The notes under the pieces: generated by a model
What the model saw: only the letters and a program-made list of their open reading frames with translations
Database searches by the model: none
What the model was told of the DNA's origin: nothing
Shown here: piece after piece, positions 1-9,587 of the stretch
Position numbering within the stretch: position 1 is the first letter of the stretch
Layout: every line of letters begins with the position of its first letter
Source of the DNA: Bacillus shivajii
GTDB taxonomy: Bacteria; Bacillota; Bacilli; Bacillales; Salisediminibacteriaceae
DNA: 64,000 nucleotides
Direction of reading: 5' to 3'
Assembly: GCF_020519665.1 (NCBI RefSeq)
Contig: NZ_CP084703.1
Location: forward strand, 4,154,001 to 4,218,000
Program-made: the position numbers and the translations under genes

Positions 1-716
<716 letters not shown>

Positions 717-750
717 TCACCTCTTTTCAAAACTTTTTTGACGCAAAACG

Positions 751-1128
751 TCAGTTTGATCTTAGCTGTTTCACGTAAAAAATGGGTTCTATTAATATGA
801 AAACATAGGTAATCATTAAACCTATGATTACACCCGTCATATCAAAATATGCTGGGAATTGCATTGCAATAAAAACAGCGATAACTGCTGTAACAATCCG
901 CGAGACCGTACCAAAGGTCCAAGCTACAGTACCACCTGTTACCATTTCTCCGATCACTTTCACTTGCCTATATGTACTTAATAAATTCAATAAACTAAAA
1001 ACTGCTCCTAGGGCAAGTCCAAAGTAAAAAGATTTGTTTACTGCAAATTGAGCTATCACTAAAAATACAATGATGAGGATGATCGTGTAAAGAGAATACC
1101 TCTTTGCAACAATGCTATAATCACTCAT
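751..1128 (-). CDS. atpI: ATP synthase protein I
   Basis: Small membrane protein of 125 residues with four predicted hydrophobic segments (about 13-30, 34-50, 69-90, 96-117), the usual size and topology of AtpI. AtpI assists assembly of the c-ring, and in alkaliphilic Bacillus AtpI together with AtpZ has been linked to magnesium uptake. The gene lies between atpZ and atpB and overlaps the end of atpZ by 8 bp, indicating translational coupling. Family assignment rests on length, hydrophobic profile and operon position; sequence conservation in this family is low. Confidence 0.9.
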   Translation of the reverse strand: MSDYSIVAKRYSLYTIILIIVFLVIAQFAVNKSFYFGLALGAVFSLLNLLSTYRQVKVIGEMVTGGTVAWTFGTVSRIVTAVIAVFIAMQFPAYFDMTGVIIGLMITYVFILIEPIFYVKQLRSN

Positions 1129-1357
1129 CAGAATCGCCTCCTAAAAAACGGCGAATGGTAAAATAGATCCCTGTCACCGCTGCACTTAATCCCAACAACA
1201 ACCCTGTAACTAGGAACAAGCTACCTGTATCAAAGTAGTTGTCCATCCACCTCCCGCCAAATATTCCAACGAGGGTACAGCCTACGAAATAAGAACTGAT
1301 CGTTGTCATGAGTGCAAAGAACTTCATCGTTTGGCGAATTTTGGAAGGGTCAATCAT
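1121..1357 (-). CDS. atpZ: AtpZ, first gene of the atp operon
   Basis: A 78-residue protein with two transmembrane segments (about 12-33 and 43-66) separated by a short loop with GGRWMDNYFDTG, typical of the AtpZ/AtpI family. It is the first gene of the operon, about 70 nt behind a good sigma-A promoter, and its stop overlaps the atpI start by 8 bp. atpZ was described as a tenth atp gene in Bacillus pseudofirmus, with a role in magnesium homeostasis together with atpI. The GGGTGGGAG ribosome site is close to the ATG. Confidence 0.85.
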   Translation of the reverse strand: MIDPSKIRQTMKFFALMTTISSYFVGCTLVGIFGGRWMDNYFDTGSLFLVTGLLLGLSAAVTGIYFTIRRFLGGDSDE

Positions 1358-1432
1358 CTTCTCCCACCCTTAATGTGAATTCCTTCATTTCTAGTTACAG
1401 CTAAAAAAACTGAGAACAGCACACGCTTTGTA

Positions 1433-1461
1433 ATCGTACAATAGCAAGGGAGTTATGTCAA
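1433..1461 (-). promoter_or_regulatory. Predicted sigma-A promoter of the atp operon
   Basis: On the minus strand TTGACA (1456-1461), a 17-bp spacer and TACGAT (1433-1438), followed by a leader of about 70 nt before atpZ. The rest of the 358-bp gap 1358-1715 holds only AT-rich sequence and the terminator of the protease gene. Confidence 0.7.
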
Positions 1462-1670
1462 TAATTTTCAGAATAAAAACGCTTTCATGCATAAAATGAA
1501 AGAATTATCATAAAATAGACATTTTCCTTCTTTATTATACATAATTTTCTCTTGAGTGTCTTTGGTAAATTAGAGAAAATATATTTTCCGAAAATTACGA
1601 CTAGTAAGCCTCGCTTTTTATTATTTAATGTAACCAGGGCAGGGCCGTACGGGAGATGAAATTAAGTCTA

Positions 1671-1712
1671 AAATCAATGACTCCAACAACCTTCTTGAGG
1701 AGCCATTGATTA
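1671..1712 (-). terminator. Intrinsic terminator after the S8 protease gene
   Basis: Hairpin AATCAATG-CTCC pairing with GGAG-CATTGATT around a 14-nt loop, followed on the minus strand by a short TTTT run. It directly follows the protease stop codon and separates it from the atp promoter. Confidence 0.6.
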
Positions 1713-1715
1713 TCA

Positions 1716-4079
1716 TTACCACTCTCCGATAAATACATCTCTTTCGATTGTGTCTTCGTGACCATCTTTTTCTGCAAAAATAAGCGCTTTATAAATACCC
1801 GATGGTACATCTTCAATTTTTATTTTCTTCTCAAACATTCCGCGCTCTATATCTTCTTCTACATCAATATACTTAATAAACCTAAATGTATCAGGATCAT
1901 ATAAAGCAATTCCAAAAGTTTCTGCTCCGCCTGGGAAGTACACTTCATACTGATAAAGATTTTCCTCTGTCGATTGTTCAAGCATAAATGCCATTAATCT
2001 CGGATACTCAGGCTCTTCAACAAAAAACAAATAAGGAATTCGAATCGTTTCATCTTCGCTTTTCACTTGGATTTCATCATGATATATCCCTTCCTCAAAC
2101 ACTGATGGAAGTACATCAATTGATATTGTTACAGTCTTCTTTTCACCTGGTTGTAAATATAATGAAAATGGCACTTTCCATTGCACACCATCTGGAACCT
2201 CAAATGGGGGTTCAACTGTATATCGTTTTCTCCTATCGGAGATGTTCTCAATTGTGACCTCGACTGTTTTTTCCAAGCGGCTATCATCTCTTGACCATTT
2301 TCCAAATGAAACGGTTCCCGGATAGACAAGAGATTCTGTCGTTAGCGCTTTGTCGATCTGAATCCGCCCCGTCCCTTGTATATGTGGGGGATATTGGTTA
2401 CCATCTTGGTCAGCAATTGGTAGTGCTGTGTTCATCAATGCAGCTTTCACTTGTTCGGGATTCCAATCAGGATTCTTTTGTTTAATTAAAGCTGCTGCCC
2501 CTGCTACATGAGGAGCTGACATACTAGTACCGTTCAAATCTAAATATCCTCTTGGGACTGTACTATCTATTTTTACTCCTGGTGCTACGAGATCAGGTTT
2601 TATCGACCACGTATGTGTGACAGGTCCTCTTGAACTAAATGGTGCCATTAAATCTTCTTCTTCGCGATAAATTGTTCGAATGTATATTTCCTCTTTCTCC
2701 ATTTGTTCTTTCAACTGTTCGCCAACTTCTTTCGAAACACTTACTACAGGGAGCTCGGTCGGTTCTTCTAACATACCTGCAAATTCACCATCTGTATGAT
2801 TGTAGACAATCAATGCTTTCGCACCTGCTTGTTTTGCTAGTTTTGCTTTAAACGTAAATGAAATCTGCCCTCTTTCTGCAATTACGATCTTTCCTCGCAC
2901 ATCAACATTATGATAATCCTCTTCTTTACCTAGTCCAATGTAATATGCGGGATAATCTCTTTTTAACTCCCATGGTAATGCCTTTTGCATAGGAATGACT
3001 GGAATCTCCACGTCACTATTTCGTTTTGTCATTAAATAAGGAACTTTGATCGGAGGAGTAGAAGCTCCTACAGATATTGCTTTTGAAGACGTCCCAGGTG
3101 ATCCGACAGTCCATAAATTCGGACCGCTATTTCCGTTTGATGTCACCGCAATTACACCATTTTCAACAGCTTTGTCTAATGCAATGCTCGTTGGCCAATC
3201 CGGACCATTAACTGTGTTTCCTAACGAGAGGTTAATAATATCTGCACCATCTTCAACAGACTTTTCAATTGCTTCTATCACTTGTTCAGTTGTCCCCATC
3301 CCAGTCGGCCCTAGTGCACGGTATGCATAAATTTCAGCTTCTGGAGCGACACCTTGAAGCCTTCCATTGGCTGCAATGATTCCAGCGACATGGGTTCCAT
3401 GTATGGTTGGCATCCCTTCACCTTTTAACGTTTCCATTGGGTCATCATCTTCATCGATGACATCGTATCCGCCATGAAAATTATCTTTTAAATCTGGGTG
3501 ACGGTAATCAATCCCGGTGTCGATCACTGCCACTTTTACACCTTCTCCTGTAATTTTACTACCATCACTTAAATATTTATTCAAAAGTTGTTCATTACGA
3601 ATAAATGGAATGCTTTCATCTAATGTCGGTTCGTAATACGCCACTTCATCTACACGGTTAATTCCATCTAATTGCTTTAGCTCTTCTGCTACTTTCCTTG
3701 ATGCTTTGATTGAAAAACCGTTGTACAACTTTGTAAAGGTTTTACGCGTTTCAATAGTTGGGAAAGTTTCCAAGACTTCTTCTAACGTTACTTCCGGATT
3801 CTTCGCAGCTTCTACGATAAATATTGCTTGTTCATTCTCATTTGACGGCAATTCTGGTCTTTCTGGAAAAATAACAGGTGTTGTCACTGGACCTATTCCA
3901 TTACTAGAATTTTGACCTTGAACGAAACTCGGTGTGATAGCTACTACAGAAAGGATGGTTAATAAAGTGATAATGCTAAACCTTTTAATAAACAAGGCTC
4001 TATGTACTTTTCGAAACATTTTCATTACGTAATAAAATAAAGAAAATAAATTACTTATAACACTCATGTACGTCTTCAT
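1716..4079 (-). CDS. Secreted subtilisin-family (S8) serine protease with PA insert, Vpr-like
   Basis: A 787-residue exported protease. It has a basic N-terminus and hydrophobic signal segment (about 33-50), an I9-type propeptide (about 84-150) and a subtilase domain with Asp187 (VIDTG), His227 (HGTH), oxyanion Asn317 (SNGNSG) and Ser519 (GTSMSAPH). A protease-associated domain is inserted between Asn and Ser (about 365-470), as in Vpr and lactocepin-like enzymes. A C-terminal region of about 220 residues looks like beta-sandwich modules. AGGAGA six bases upstream supports the start at 4079. It is monocistronic between mnaA and atpZ, where B. subtilis has no such gene, so it is probably an insertion into a conserved gene order. 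Likely role is extracellular protein breakdown. Confidence 0.92.
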   Translation of the reverse strand: MKTYMSVISNLFSLFYYVMKMFRKVHRALFIKRFSIITLLTILSVVAITPSFVQGQNSSNGIGPVTTPVIFPERPELPSNENEQAIFIVEAAKNPEVTLEEVLETFPTIETRKTFTKLYNGFSIKASRKVAEELKQLDGINRVDEVAYYEPTLDESIPFIRNEQLLNKYLSDGSKITGEGVKVAVIDTGIDYRHPDLKDNFHGGYDVIDEDDDPMETLKGEGMPTIHGTHVAGIIAANGRLQGVAPEAEIYAYRALGPTGMGTTEQVIEAIEKSVEDGADIINLSLGNTVNGPDWPTSIALDKAVENGVIAVTSNGNSGPNLWTVGSPGTSSKAISVGASTPPIKVPYLMTKRNSDVEIPVIPMQKALPWELKRDYPAYYIGLGKEEDYHNVDVRGKIVIAERGQISFTFKAKLAKQAGAKALIVYNHTDGEFAGMLEEPTELPVVSVSKEVGEQLKEQMEKEEIYIRTIYREEEDLMAPFSSRGPVTHTWSIKPDLVAPGVKIDSTVPRGYLDLNGTSMSAPHVAGAAALIKQKNPDWNPEQVKAALMNTALPIADQDGNQYPPHIQGTGRIQIDKALTTESLVYPGTVSFGKWSRDDSRLEKTVEVTIENISDRRKRYTVEPPFEVPDGVQWKVPFSLYLQPGEKKTVTISIDVLPSVFEEGIYHDEIQVKSEDETIRIPYLFFVEEPEYPRLMAFMLEQSTEENLYQYEVYFPGGAETFGIALYDPDTFRFIKYIDVEEDIERGMFEKKIKIEDVPSGIYKALIFAEKDGHEDTIERDVFIGEW

Positions 4080-4125
4080 CCCTTCTCCTCTACTTGTCTA
4101 TTCTTATGTGTGATAAACGCATGGT

Positions 4126-4192
4126 GCGTGCGATCATTCCGTCTCGCGTGCGATCATCTCGTCTCGCGTGTGATCATTTCGTTTTGCGTCGA
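4126..4192. repeat. Tandem repeat, 20-bp unit, about 3.4 copies
   Basis: Three consecutive 20-bp units start GCGTG and contain GATCAT (4126-4145, 4146-4165, 4166-4185), followed by a partial fourth. Units 1 and 2 differ at one position; unit 3 has several changes. It lies upstream of the protease gene. Nothing else is visible in this gap apart from the shared terminator on its left. Confidence 0.85.
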
Positions 4193-4328
4193 TTTCAGCC
4201 TTCCTCACGTTGGGAATCCGTCTGAAGATCCTTTCTTGAACAAATACCAATTACGTTTTCCCTTATCATGCCAAAGAAAGAAGCCTTTCATTCAAACAAA
4301 GAATCTAATTTTCTAGTCGCAAAAAAAG

Positions 4329-4353
4329 AGCTGCCGCAAAAAATGCGACAGCT
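4329..4353 (-). terminator. Terminator after mnaA (T-runs on both sides)
   Basis: Ten-bp stem AGCTGCCGCA/TGCGACAGCT with one G-U pair. T-runs follow on either strand. The mnaA stop codon lies 7 bp to the right. Confidence 0.85.
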
Positions 4354-4359
4354 TTTTTT

Positions 4360-5505
4360 TTATGGACGAAACGGTTCAGGTCGATCTTCTCTTTTCTTGA
4401 AATAATAGCGAATCGCTTCAATAATTCGTTTTGAAGCTTCTCCATCACCATAAGGGTTGGATGCACGCGACATTTCTTTATATGCCTCTTCGTCGGTTAA
4501 TAATTGCTTGGCATAGTCATAAATTTGTTCTTCATCTGTCCCAGCTAACTTTAATGTACCAGCTTCAATTCCTTCCGGTCGTTCTGTTGTATTTCTTAAA
4601 ACAAGAACCGGAACTCCTAAAGACGGTGCTTCTTCTTGTACTCCCCCTGAATCCGTTAAGATAATATGCGCACGGGAGGCGAAGTTATGAAAGTCACGTA
4701 CACCAAGTGGGTCGATGAGGTGAATTCTGTCATCATTACCAAGAATGTCATCTGCCGCTTCACGCACGAGTGGGTTTAAATGAACAGGATAAACAACTTG
4801 TACATCATCGTGTTCTTCTACTAATCGTTTAATTGCTCTGAACATATTCCGCATTGGTTCGCCTAAATTTTCTCGGCGGTGTGCAGTAACTAAGATCATT
4901 CGGTCATCGCCAAGCTTCTTTAATACGTCATGTTCATATTCATCCGTAACTGTTGTTTTTAATGCATCAATCGCTGTGTTACCTGTAATATGAATGCTTT
5001 CTTCATTCTTCCCTTCAGCTATTAAGTTAGCCGTAGCTTTTTCTGTTGGGGCAAAATGCAAATCACTGATTACACCTGTCAGTTGACGGTTCATTTCTTC
5101 TGGAAACGGGGAATACTTGTCCCACGTACGTAAACCTGCTTCCACATGCCCTACAGCAATTTGATTATAAAAAGCTGCTAAACTTGCCACAAATGTTGTC
5201 GTTGTATCTCCATGAACAAGTACGATATCTGGCTTTACACGCTTCATTACTTCATCAAGACCTTGTAAAGCTCGTGTTGTTACATCGGTTAACGTTTGGC
5301 GCGATTTCATAATATTTAAGTCTTCATCAGGTTTTACATCGAAAATTGTTAACACTTGGTCAAGCATTTCACGGTGTTGTCCAGTTACTGTTACGATCGA
5401 TTCAAAATCTTGTGTATGTTTTTCTAATTCTAATACGAGTGGACACATTTTAATCGCTTCAGGACGAGTCCCGAAAATCGTCATTACTTTAATTCGATCA
5501 GTCAT
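4360..5505 (-). CDS. mnaA: UDP-N-acetylglucosamine 2-epimerase (non-hydrolysing)
   Basis: Interconverts UDP-GlcNAc and UDP-ManNAc, supplying ManNAc for the teichoic acid linkage unit. The 381 residues match the WecB/MnaA family. Visible motifs are FGTRPEAIKM at the N-terminus, HGDTTT, HVEAGLRT, TAHRREN and the C-terminal TDSGGVQEEAP and RNTTERPEG nucleotide-binding segments. An upstream in-frame ATG at 5529 would place the AAAGGGG ribosome site inside the gene, so the start at 5505 (MTDRIKVM) is preferred. In B. subtilis this gene also lies between upp and the atp operon. Confidence 0.95.
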   Translation of the reverse strand: MTDRIKVMTIFGTRPEAIKMCPLVLELEKHTQDFESIVTVTGQHREMLDQVLTIFDVKPDEDLNIMKSRQTLTDVTTRALQGLDEVMKRVKPDIVLVHGDTTTTFVASLAAFYNQIAVGHVEAGLRTWDKYSPFPEEMNRQLTGVISDLHFAPTEKATANLIAEGKNEESIHITGNTAIDALKTTVTDEYEHDVLKKLGDDRMILVTAHRRENLGEPMRNMFRAIKRLVEEHDDVQVVYPVHLNPLVREAADDILGNDDRIHLIDPLGVRDFHNFASRAHIILTDSGGVQEEAPSLGVPVLVLRNTTERPEGIEAGTLKLAGTDEEQIYDYAKQLLTDEEAYKEMSRASNPYGDGEASKRIIEAIRYYFKKREDRPEPFRP

Positions 5506-5572
5506 TTTTTTACCCCTTTCAAATAACAAGGTGTTTATATTCCTATAAAATTCGTTGTATTTTCCTCTAGCC

Positions 5573-5731
5573 GCTTTTTATAAAGTGAGGATCCGTTCAC
5601 TAGCCCAAAGCGTCACACTCTACAGCCTGCGTGTTATTAGGACGTCGTGTGCGTTTGAAGCAGACGTAGCTATTTCATGAAAAAAATAGCTGCAGGCGCT
5701 GCCCTTATCAACACTTACCTTTAACAAAGCA
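5573..5731. repeat. Degenerate remnant of the dispersed MITE-like repeat
   Basis: The right part (5708-5731) reads ATCAACACTTACC followed by TTTAACAAAGC. This is the same terminal sequence as the right ends of the elements at 13553, 42380 and 48721. The left end is not recognisable. Confidence 0.5.
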
Positions 5732-5735
5732 TTAT

Positions 5736-5769
5736 AAAAAAGAAAAAGCAATGCTGCTTTTTCTTTTTA
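5736..5769 (-). terminator. Terminator after upp
   Basis: Ten-bp stem AGAAAAAGCA/TGCTTTTTCT with a 3-nt loop and A/T runs outside. It ends just before the upp stop codon. Confidence 0.75.
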
Positions 5770-5778
5770 ATTTCCTAT

Positions 5779-6408
5779 TTATTTCGTGCCAAACAAGCGG
5801 TCTCCTGCATCTCCTAGACCTGGGACAATGTAGCCTTTTTCATTTAATTTCTCATCCATTGCCGCTAAGTAAATATCGATTTCAGGATGTGCTTTTTGTA
5901 TTTCTTCTACGCCTTCTGGAGCAGCTACTAGACACATAAGTTTGATGTTTTTCGCACCACGTTTTTTAAGTGAGTTAATCGCTTCCACCGCAGACCCACC
6001 AGTTGCTAACATCGGATCAATAACAATAAGTTCACGATCTTCAACGTCATTAGGAAGCTTTACATAATATTCTACTGGCTTCAATGTTTCAGGATCTCTG
6101 TATAAACCAACATGCCCAACTTTTGCTGCAGGGATTAATTTTAAAATGCCATCAACCATACCAAGTCCCGCTCTTAGGATTGGTACTAATCCTAGTTTTT
6201 TACCAGCAATCATTTGACTTCTTGCCGCACTTACAGGGGTTTCAATTTCAATGTCTTGTAACGGTAAATGTCTTGTTATTTCAAATGCCATCAAACTCGC
6301 CACTTCGTCTACAAGTTCACGAAACTCTTTCGTCCCTGTATTTTTATCTCTTATGTAAGTTAACTTATGTTGAATTAACGGGTGGTCTAACACGTAAACG
6401 TTGTTCAT
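5779..6408 (-). CDS. upp: Uracil phosphoribosyltransferase
   Basis: Salvages uracil with PRPP to UMP. At 209 residues it has the standard length. It shows [10 protein letters not shown], the PRPP-binding segment [12 protein letters not shown], and the family C-terminus [14 protein letters not shown]. It lies between glyA and mnaA as in B. subtilis, with its own terminator. The 247-bp gap upstream shows no clear second gene. Confidence 0.97.
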   Translation of the reverse strand: MNNVYVLDHPLIQHKLTYIRDKNTGTKEFRELVDEVASLMAFEITRHLPLQDIEIETPVSAARSQMIAGKKLGLVPILRAGLGMVDGILKLIPAAKVGHVGLYRDPETLKPVEYYVKLPNDVEDRELIVIDPMLATGGSAVEAINSLKKRGAKNIKLMCLVAAPEGVEEIQKAHPEIDIYLAAMDEKLNEKGYIVPGLGDAGDRLFGTK

Positions 6409-6655
6409 CGTACCGCTCCTTTTTATTTAAATTTACTCCATGATTAAATGGTCCTTTTCAAACACTCTTTGAAAATTCTACATAAAAAGCAACAACGATT
6501 CAAGCTGTTTTTGAAAAGAATAAATGTATGAGTTAAAAAGTTTTTGTCGGTCTTCATTAATCGGAGTGCCAACCTTTCTGGATGGCTTGGTCTTCTTCAA
6601 TAACGATCGAGGTGGAAGGGAAGGTTATGTCCCCCCCTCTTGTTTCTTCGTCATA

Positions 6656-7921
6656 TTATTCGTTTTCGTATAATGGGAATTTGCCCGTTAATTGCTCTAC
6701 TTTCGTTTTTGCCTCTTGTAAATTCGCTTTATTTTCTACGTCTTTTAAAACGGTTGCCATTATGTTTCCAATCGCTTTCATTTCCTCTTCTTTAAAACCT
6801 CTTGTAGTCACTGCTGCTGTTCCAAGACGTAAACCACTCGTTACAAATGGACTTTCTGGGTCATACGGAATCGTATTTTTATTCGTTGTAATCCCTACTT
6901 GATCAAGCGTTTCTTCTGCAATTTTTCCCGTAATCTTTAAGTTACGTAAATCTACAAGAACAAGGTGGTTATCTGTCCCCCCTGAAACAAGATCAATTCC
7001 TTCACTCTTTAGGGCATCCGCTAATGCTTGGGCATTTTTCTTTACTTGCTCTGAGTACACTTTAAATTCGTCTGACAGTGCTTCACCAAAAGCCACAGCT
7101 TTCGCTGCGATAACATGCATGAGTGGCCCTCCTTGAAGACCAGGGAAAATTGCTTTATCAATTTTCTTCCCATACTCCTCTTTACACAAGATCATTCCAC
7201 CACGTGGTCCACGTAATGTTTTATGTGTCGTTGATGTTACAAAGTCTGCATATGGAACAGGGTTCTCATGAAGCCCTGCTGCTACAAGGCCGGCGATATG
7301 CGCCATGTCTACCATTAAATATGCATTCACTTCATCTGCGATTTCACGAAACTTTCGGAAGTTGATTTCTCTTGAATAAGCACTCGCGCCTGCTACAATT
7401 AACTTTGGCTTATGAGCTAGTGCTTTTTCACGGACATCCTCATACACAATTGTTCCCGTCTCTTCATTGACCCCGTAATCTACGAATTCATACTGCTTCC
7501 CGCTGAAGTTTACCGGGCTACCGTGTGTTAAATGACCCCCATGGGATAAGTTCATTCCTAAAACTGTGTCACCATGCTCTAAGACTGTGTAGTAAACGGC
7601 CATGTTTGCTTGTGCTCCTGAATGCGGTTGAACATTTGCATGTTCTGCACCAAAGATCTTTTTTGCACGATCTCTAGCTATATCTTCAACAACATCGACA
7701 TGTTCGCACCCGCCATAATAACGTTTGCTTGGGTAGCCTTCTGCATATTTATTCGTTAACACAGATCCTTGCGCTTCCATTACTGCTTTTGAAACAAAGT
7801 TCTCAGAAGCGATCAGTTCGATATTTGCTTGTTGCCTTTTTAGTTCTGCATCCATTGCGGCGAATAGCTCTGCGTCATTTGTTCTAATTTCTGATAGTGA
7901 GTCAACTTTCATTGTTGTCAT
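6656..7921 (-). CDS. glyA: Serine hydroxymethyltransferase
   Basis: PLP enzyme converting serine and tetrahydrofolate to glycine and methylene-tetrahydrofolate, the main source of one-carbon units. The 421 residues cover the full family. [11 protein letters not shown], the H-G-G-H-L-T-H segment and the PLP lysine in [12 protein letters not shown] (about residue 230) are present. GGAGG eight bases before the ATG supports the start. A second ATG three codons on is possible. It is separated from ywlG by 565 bp filled with dispersed repeats. Confidence 0.97.
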   Translation of the reverse strand: MTTMKVDSLSEIRTNDAELFAAMDAELKRQQANIELIASENFVSKAVMEAQGSVLTNKYAEGYPSKRYYGGCEHVDVVEDIARDRAKKIFGAEHANVQPHSGAQANMAVYYTVLEHGDTVLGMNLSHGGHLTHGSPVNFSGKQYEFVDYGVNEETGTIVYEDVREKALAHKPKLIVAGASAYSREINFRKFREIADEVNAYLMVDMAHIAGLVAAGLHENPVPYADFVTSTTHKTLRGPRGGMILCKEEYGKKIDKAIFPGLQGGPLMHVIAAKAVAFGEALSDEFKVYSEQVKKNAQALADALKSEGIDLVSGGTDNHLVLVDLRNLKITGKIAEETLDQVGITTNKNTIPYDPESPFVTSGLRLGTAAVTTRGFKEEEMKAIGNIMATVLKDVENKANLQEAKTKVEQLTGKFPLYENE

Positions 7922-8061
7922 TTTTATGTCCTCCTTTTTTGTTACGAGCTTCTATTATATTAAATATATGTACTATTTAGAGGTTACATGGTTTGTCTAT
8001 ATGAACGATTTTTAACACTTTTGTCATTTTGCTTTAGTCTATCCTGAAAATAGTGTTTATG

Positions 8062-8252
8062 GTTTGACAGCTTATGTGCTCGCTTTCACCTCTAGGCACA
8101 AGCGCGACATCCATTCAAGTCTCACTTCGTTCACTTTCATGGTGTCTCCTTTGCCGCGGGCACTGCCTCAACTTCCCAAAACTCTCAAAGTTCGTTTTGG
8201 GTGATTTTCGGCTCGTGCTGATCCCGCAGGAGTCTCGCACAAGCTGTCAAAC
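8062..8252. repeat. Dispersed structured repeat, copy 1
   Basis: Outer arms GTTTGACAGCTT (8062-8073) and AAGCTGTCAAAC (8241-8252) are perfectly complementary. The core has TTGCCGCGGGCAC and a matching TGATCCCGCAGG. The apical stem is CCCAAAAC (8175-8182) with GTTTTGGG (8194-8201). The gap 7922-8486 contains this copy and the next partial one, and no gene. Confidence 0.85.
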
Positions 8253-8340
8253 ATATCTCAAAATAAAAAATTTCATGTGCCATGGTGCGAAAATCACTTC
8301 GCATGGACGTCTACCCTGAAAATAAATCGTTAGTTGGGAA

Positions 8341-8470
8341 GCATTTGCTGCTTCGCTTTCACCTCTAGGCACAAGTGCGACATCTGCTCTAGCTACGTTC
8401 CACTGGCTATCACGGTGTCTTCTATGCCGCGGGAAGTATGGGCTTCCTAAAACTCATTACATTTGATGTC
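8341..8470. repeat. Dispersed structured repeat, truncated copy 2
   Basis: Begins with the same CTTCGCTTTCACCTCTAGG block as the first copy and reaches GCCGCGGGAAG. It then breaks off at a shortened TTCCTAAAACTCATT segment before ywlG. It lies in direct orientation to copy 1. Confidence 0.75.
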
Positions 8471-8486
8471 TACCTTGAAAGTATGG

Positions 8487-9068
8487 TTAATCACATGTTC
8501 CTTCCTCTTCGGAAATGGTATACACAGCCCTTTCTCCACCAATAAGCTTCGGCCGTGTTCTCGCATATGTGACATGGGCCTCGCCAACTTGATTGATTGA
8601 AGTTCTTACAGGTACAGCGACACGTTTTAAATGCATTCCGATAAATGTATCACCAATGTCTATGCCTGCATCAGCTTCAATTTGTTCAATAAGAACGGGT
8701 TCATTGAAGTTTTTGTAGGCATATGATGCCATCGATCCTCCAGCTTTCGGAACCGGAATTGCATGCACAATTTCAACGTTATTTTTTTCAGCGACAGTTT
8801 TTTCTAGTACGAGGGTGCGGTTTAAATGTTCACAACATTGAAATACAAGATGAATCCCTGTTTCTTTCTGAAATGTCCTTAAAGCGCCCCAAATTGCTGC
8901 AGCTATTTCTTCTGTGCCAGCTTTTCCAATATGCTTTCCACTCACTTCACTCGTACTCGTTCCAATTACGAACGTTCGGCCTTCTCGTAGCTTTGCAGAT
9001 TGTTGAAACTCTCGTAGCCCTTTTAACAAACTACGTTCAACCTCTTCAACGTTTGTATCCATGAACAT
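8487..9068 (-). CDS. ywlG: YwlG, UPF0340/TIGR01440 family protein of unknown function
   Basis: A 193-residue cytoplasmic protein of the TIGR01440 family. Its biochemical role is not known to me. Conserved segments are VIGTSTSEVSGKHIG, the CCEHLNRTLV stretch with two cysteines, VPKAGGSMA and AGIDIGDTFIGMHLK. AAGGAGG is 4 nt before the ATG at 9068 and 10 nt before a second ATG at 9062, so either start is possible. It sits downstream of rpiB, as in B. subtilis, with a terminator-like hairpin between them. Confidence 0.9.
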   Translation of the reverse strand: MFMDTNVEEVERSLLKGLREFQQSAKLREGRTFVIGTSTSEVSGKHIGKAGTEEIAAAIWGALRTFQKETGIHLVFQCCEHLNRTLVLEKTVAEKNNVEIVHAIPVPKAGGSMASYAYKNFNEPVLIEQIEADAGIDIGDTFIGMHLKRVAVPVRTSINQVGEAHVTYARTRPKLIGGERAVYTISEEEGTCD

Positions 9069-9103
9069 GTCTCCTCCTTACAGAAAAGATCCTTATGTAT
9101 AGA

Positions 9104-9133
9104 AAGGAATGAAGGTCGTGCCCTTCATTCCTT
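9104..9133 (-). terminator. Perfect 12-bp hairpin between rpiB and ywlG
   Basis: AAGGAATGAAGG pairs perfectly with CCTTCATTCCTT around an 6-nt loop, overlapping the rpiB stop. The following T-run is weak (CTTTCTATAC), so read-through into ywlG or an mRNA-processing role is possible. Confidence 0.55.
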
Positions 9134-9572
9134 AATTTTGTTCATATTGTGTAATCTTGTTGACCCGATTTTCGTGTCTTCCACCTTCATATTCGGTACT
9201 TAACCATACACGTGCAATTTCTACTGCTAGTCCAGGACCGATAATACGTTCACCCATCGCTAAAACGTTAGAGTCATTGTGTTCACGAGTCGCTTTAGCA
9301 GAAAATAAATCATGAACGAGTGCACAGCGTACACCTTTTACTTTGTTAGCTGCGATTGACATACCAATCCCTGTGCCACAGACCACAATACCACGATCAA
9401 ATTCACCGTTTGCGACTTTTTCTGCTACAGGAATACCGTAATCAGGATAATCAACAGAATCTTCACATTCACACCCGACATCGACAAAATCAATATTCAT
9501 TTCCTTTAATACTGTTTTAACTTCTTCTTTTAAGCTGTATCCTCCATGGTCAGAACCGATTGCTACTTTCAT
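9132..9572 (-). CDS. rpiB: Ribose-5-phosphate isomerase B
   Basis: Interconverts ribose 5-phosphate and ribulose 5-phosphate in the pentose phosphate pathway. The protein has 146 residues with GSDHGGYSLKE at the N-terminus, the VCGTGIGMSIAANK loop bearing the catalytic Cys, and HDLFSAKATREHNDSN. An ATG 15 bp upstream would contain AAGGAGG, the ribosome site itself, so the start at 9572 is chosen. It lies 15 bp after the MCP gene and is probably co-transcribed with it and ywlE. Confidence 0.93.
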   Translation of the reverse strand: MKVAIGSDHGGYSLKEEVKTVLKEMNIDFVDVGCECEDSVDYPDYGIPVAEKVANGEFDRGIVVCGTGIGMSIAANKVKGVRCALVHDLFSAKATREHNDSNVLAMGERIIGPGLAVEIARVWLSTEYEGGRHENRVNKITQYEQN

Positions 9573-9587
9573 AATATCCTCCTTCAT

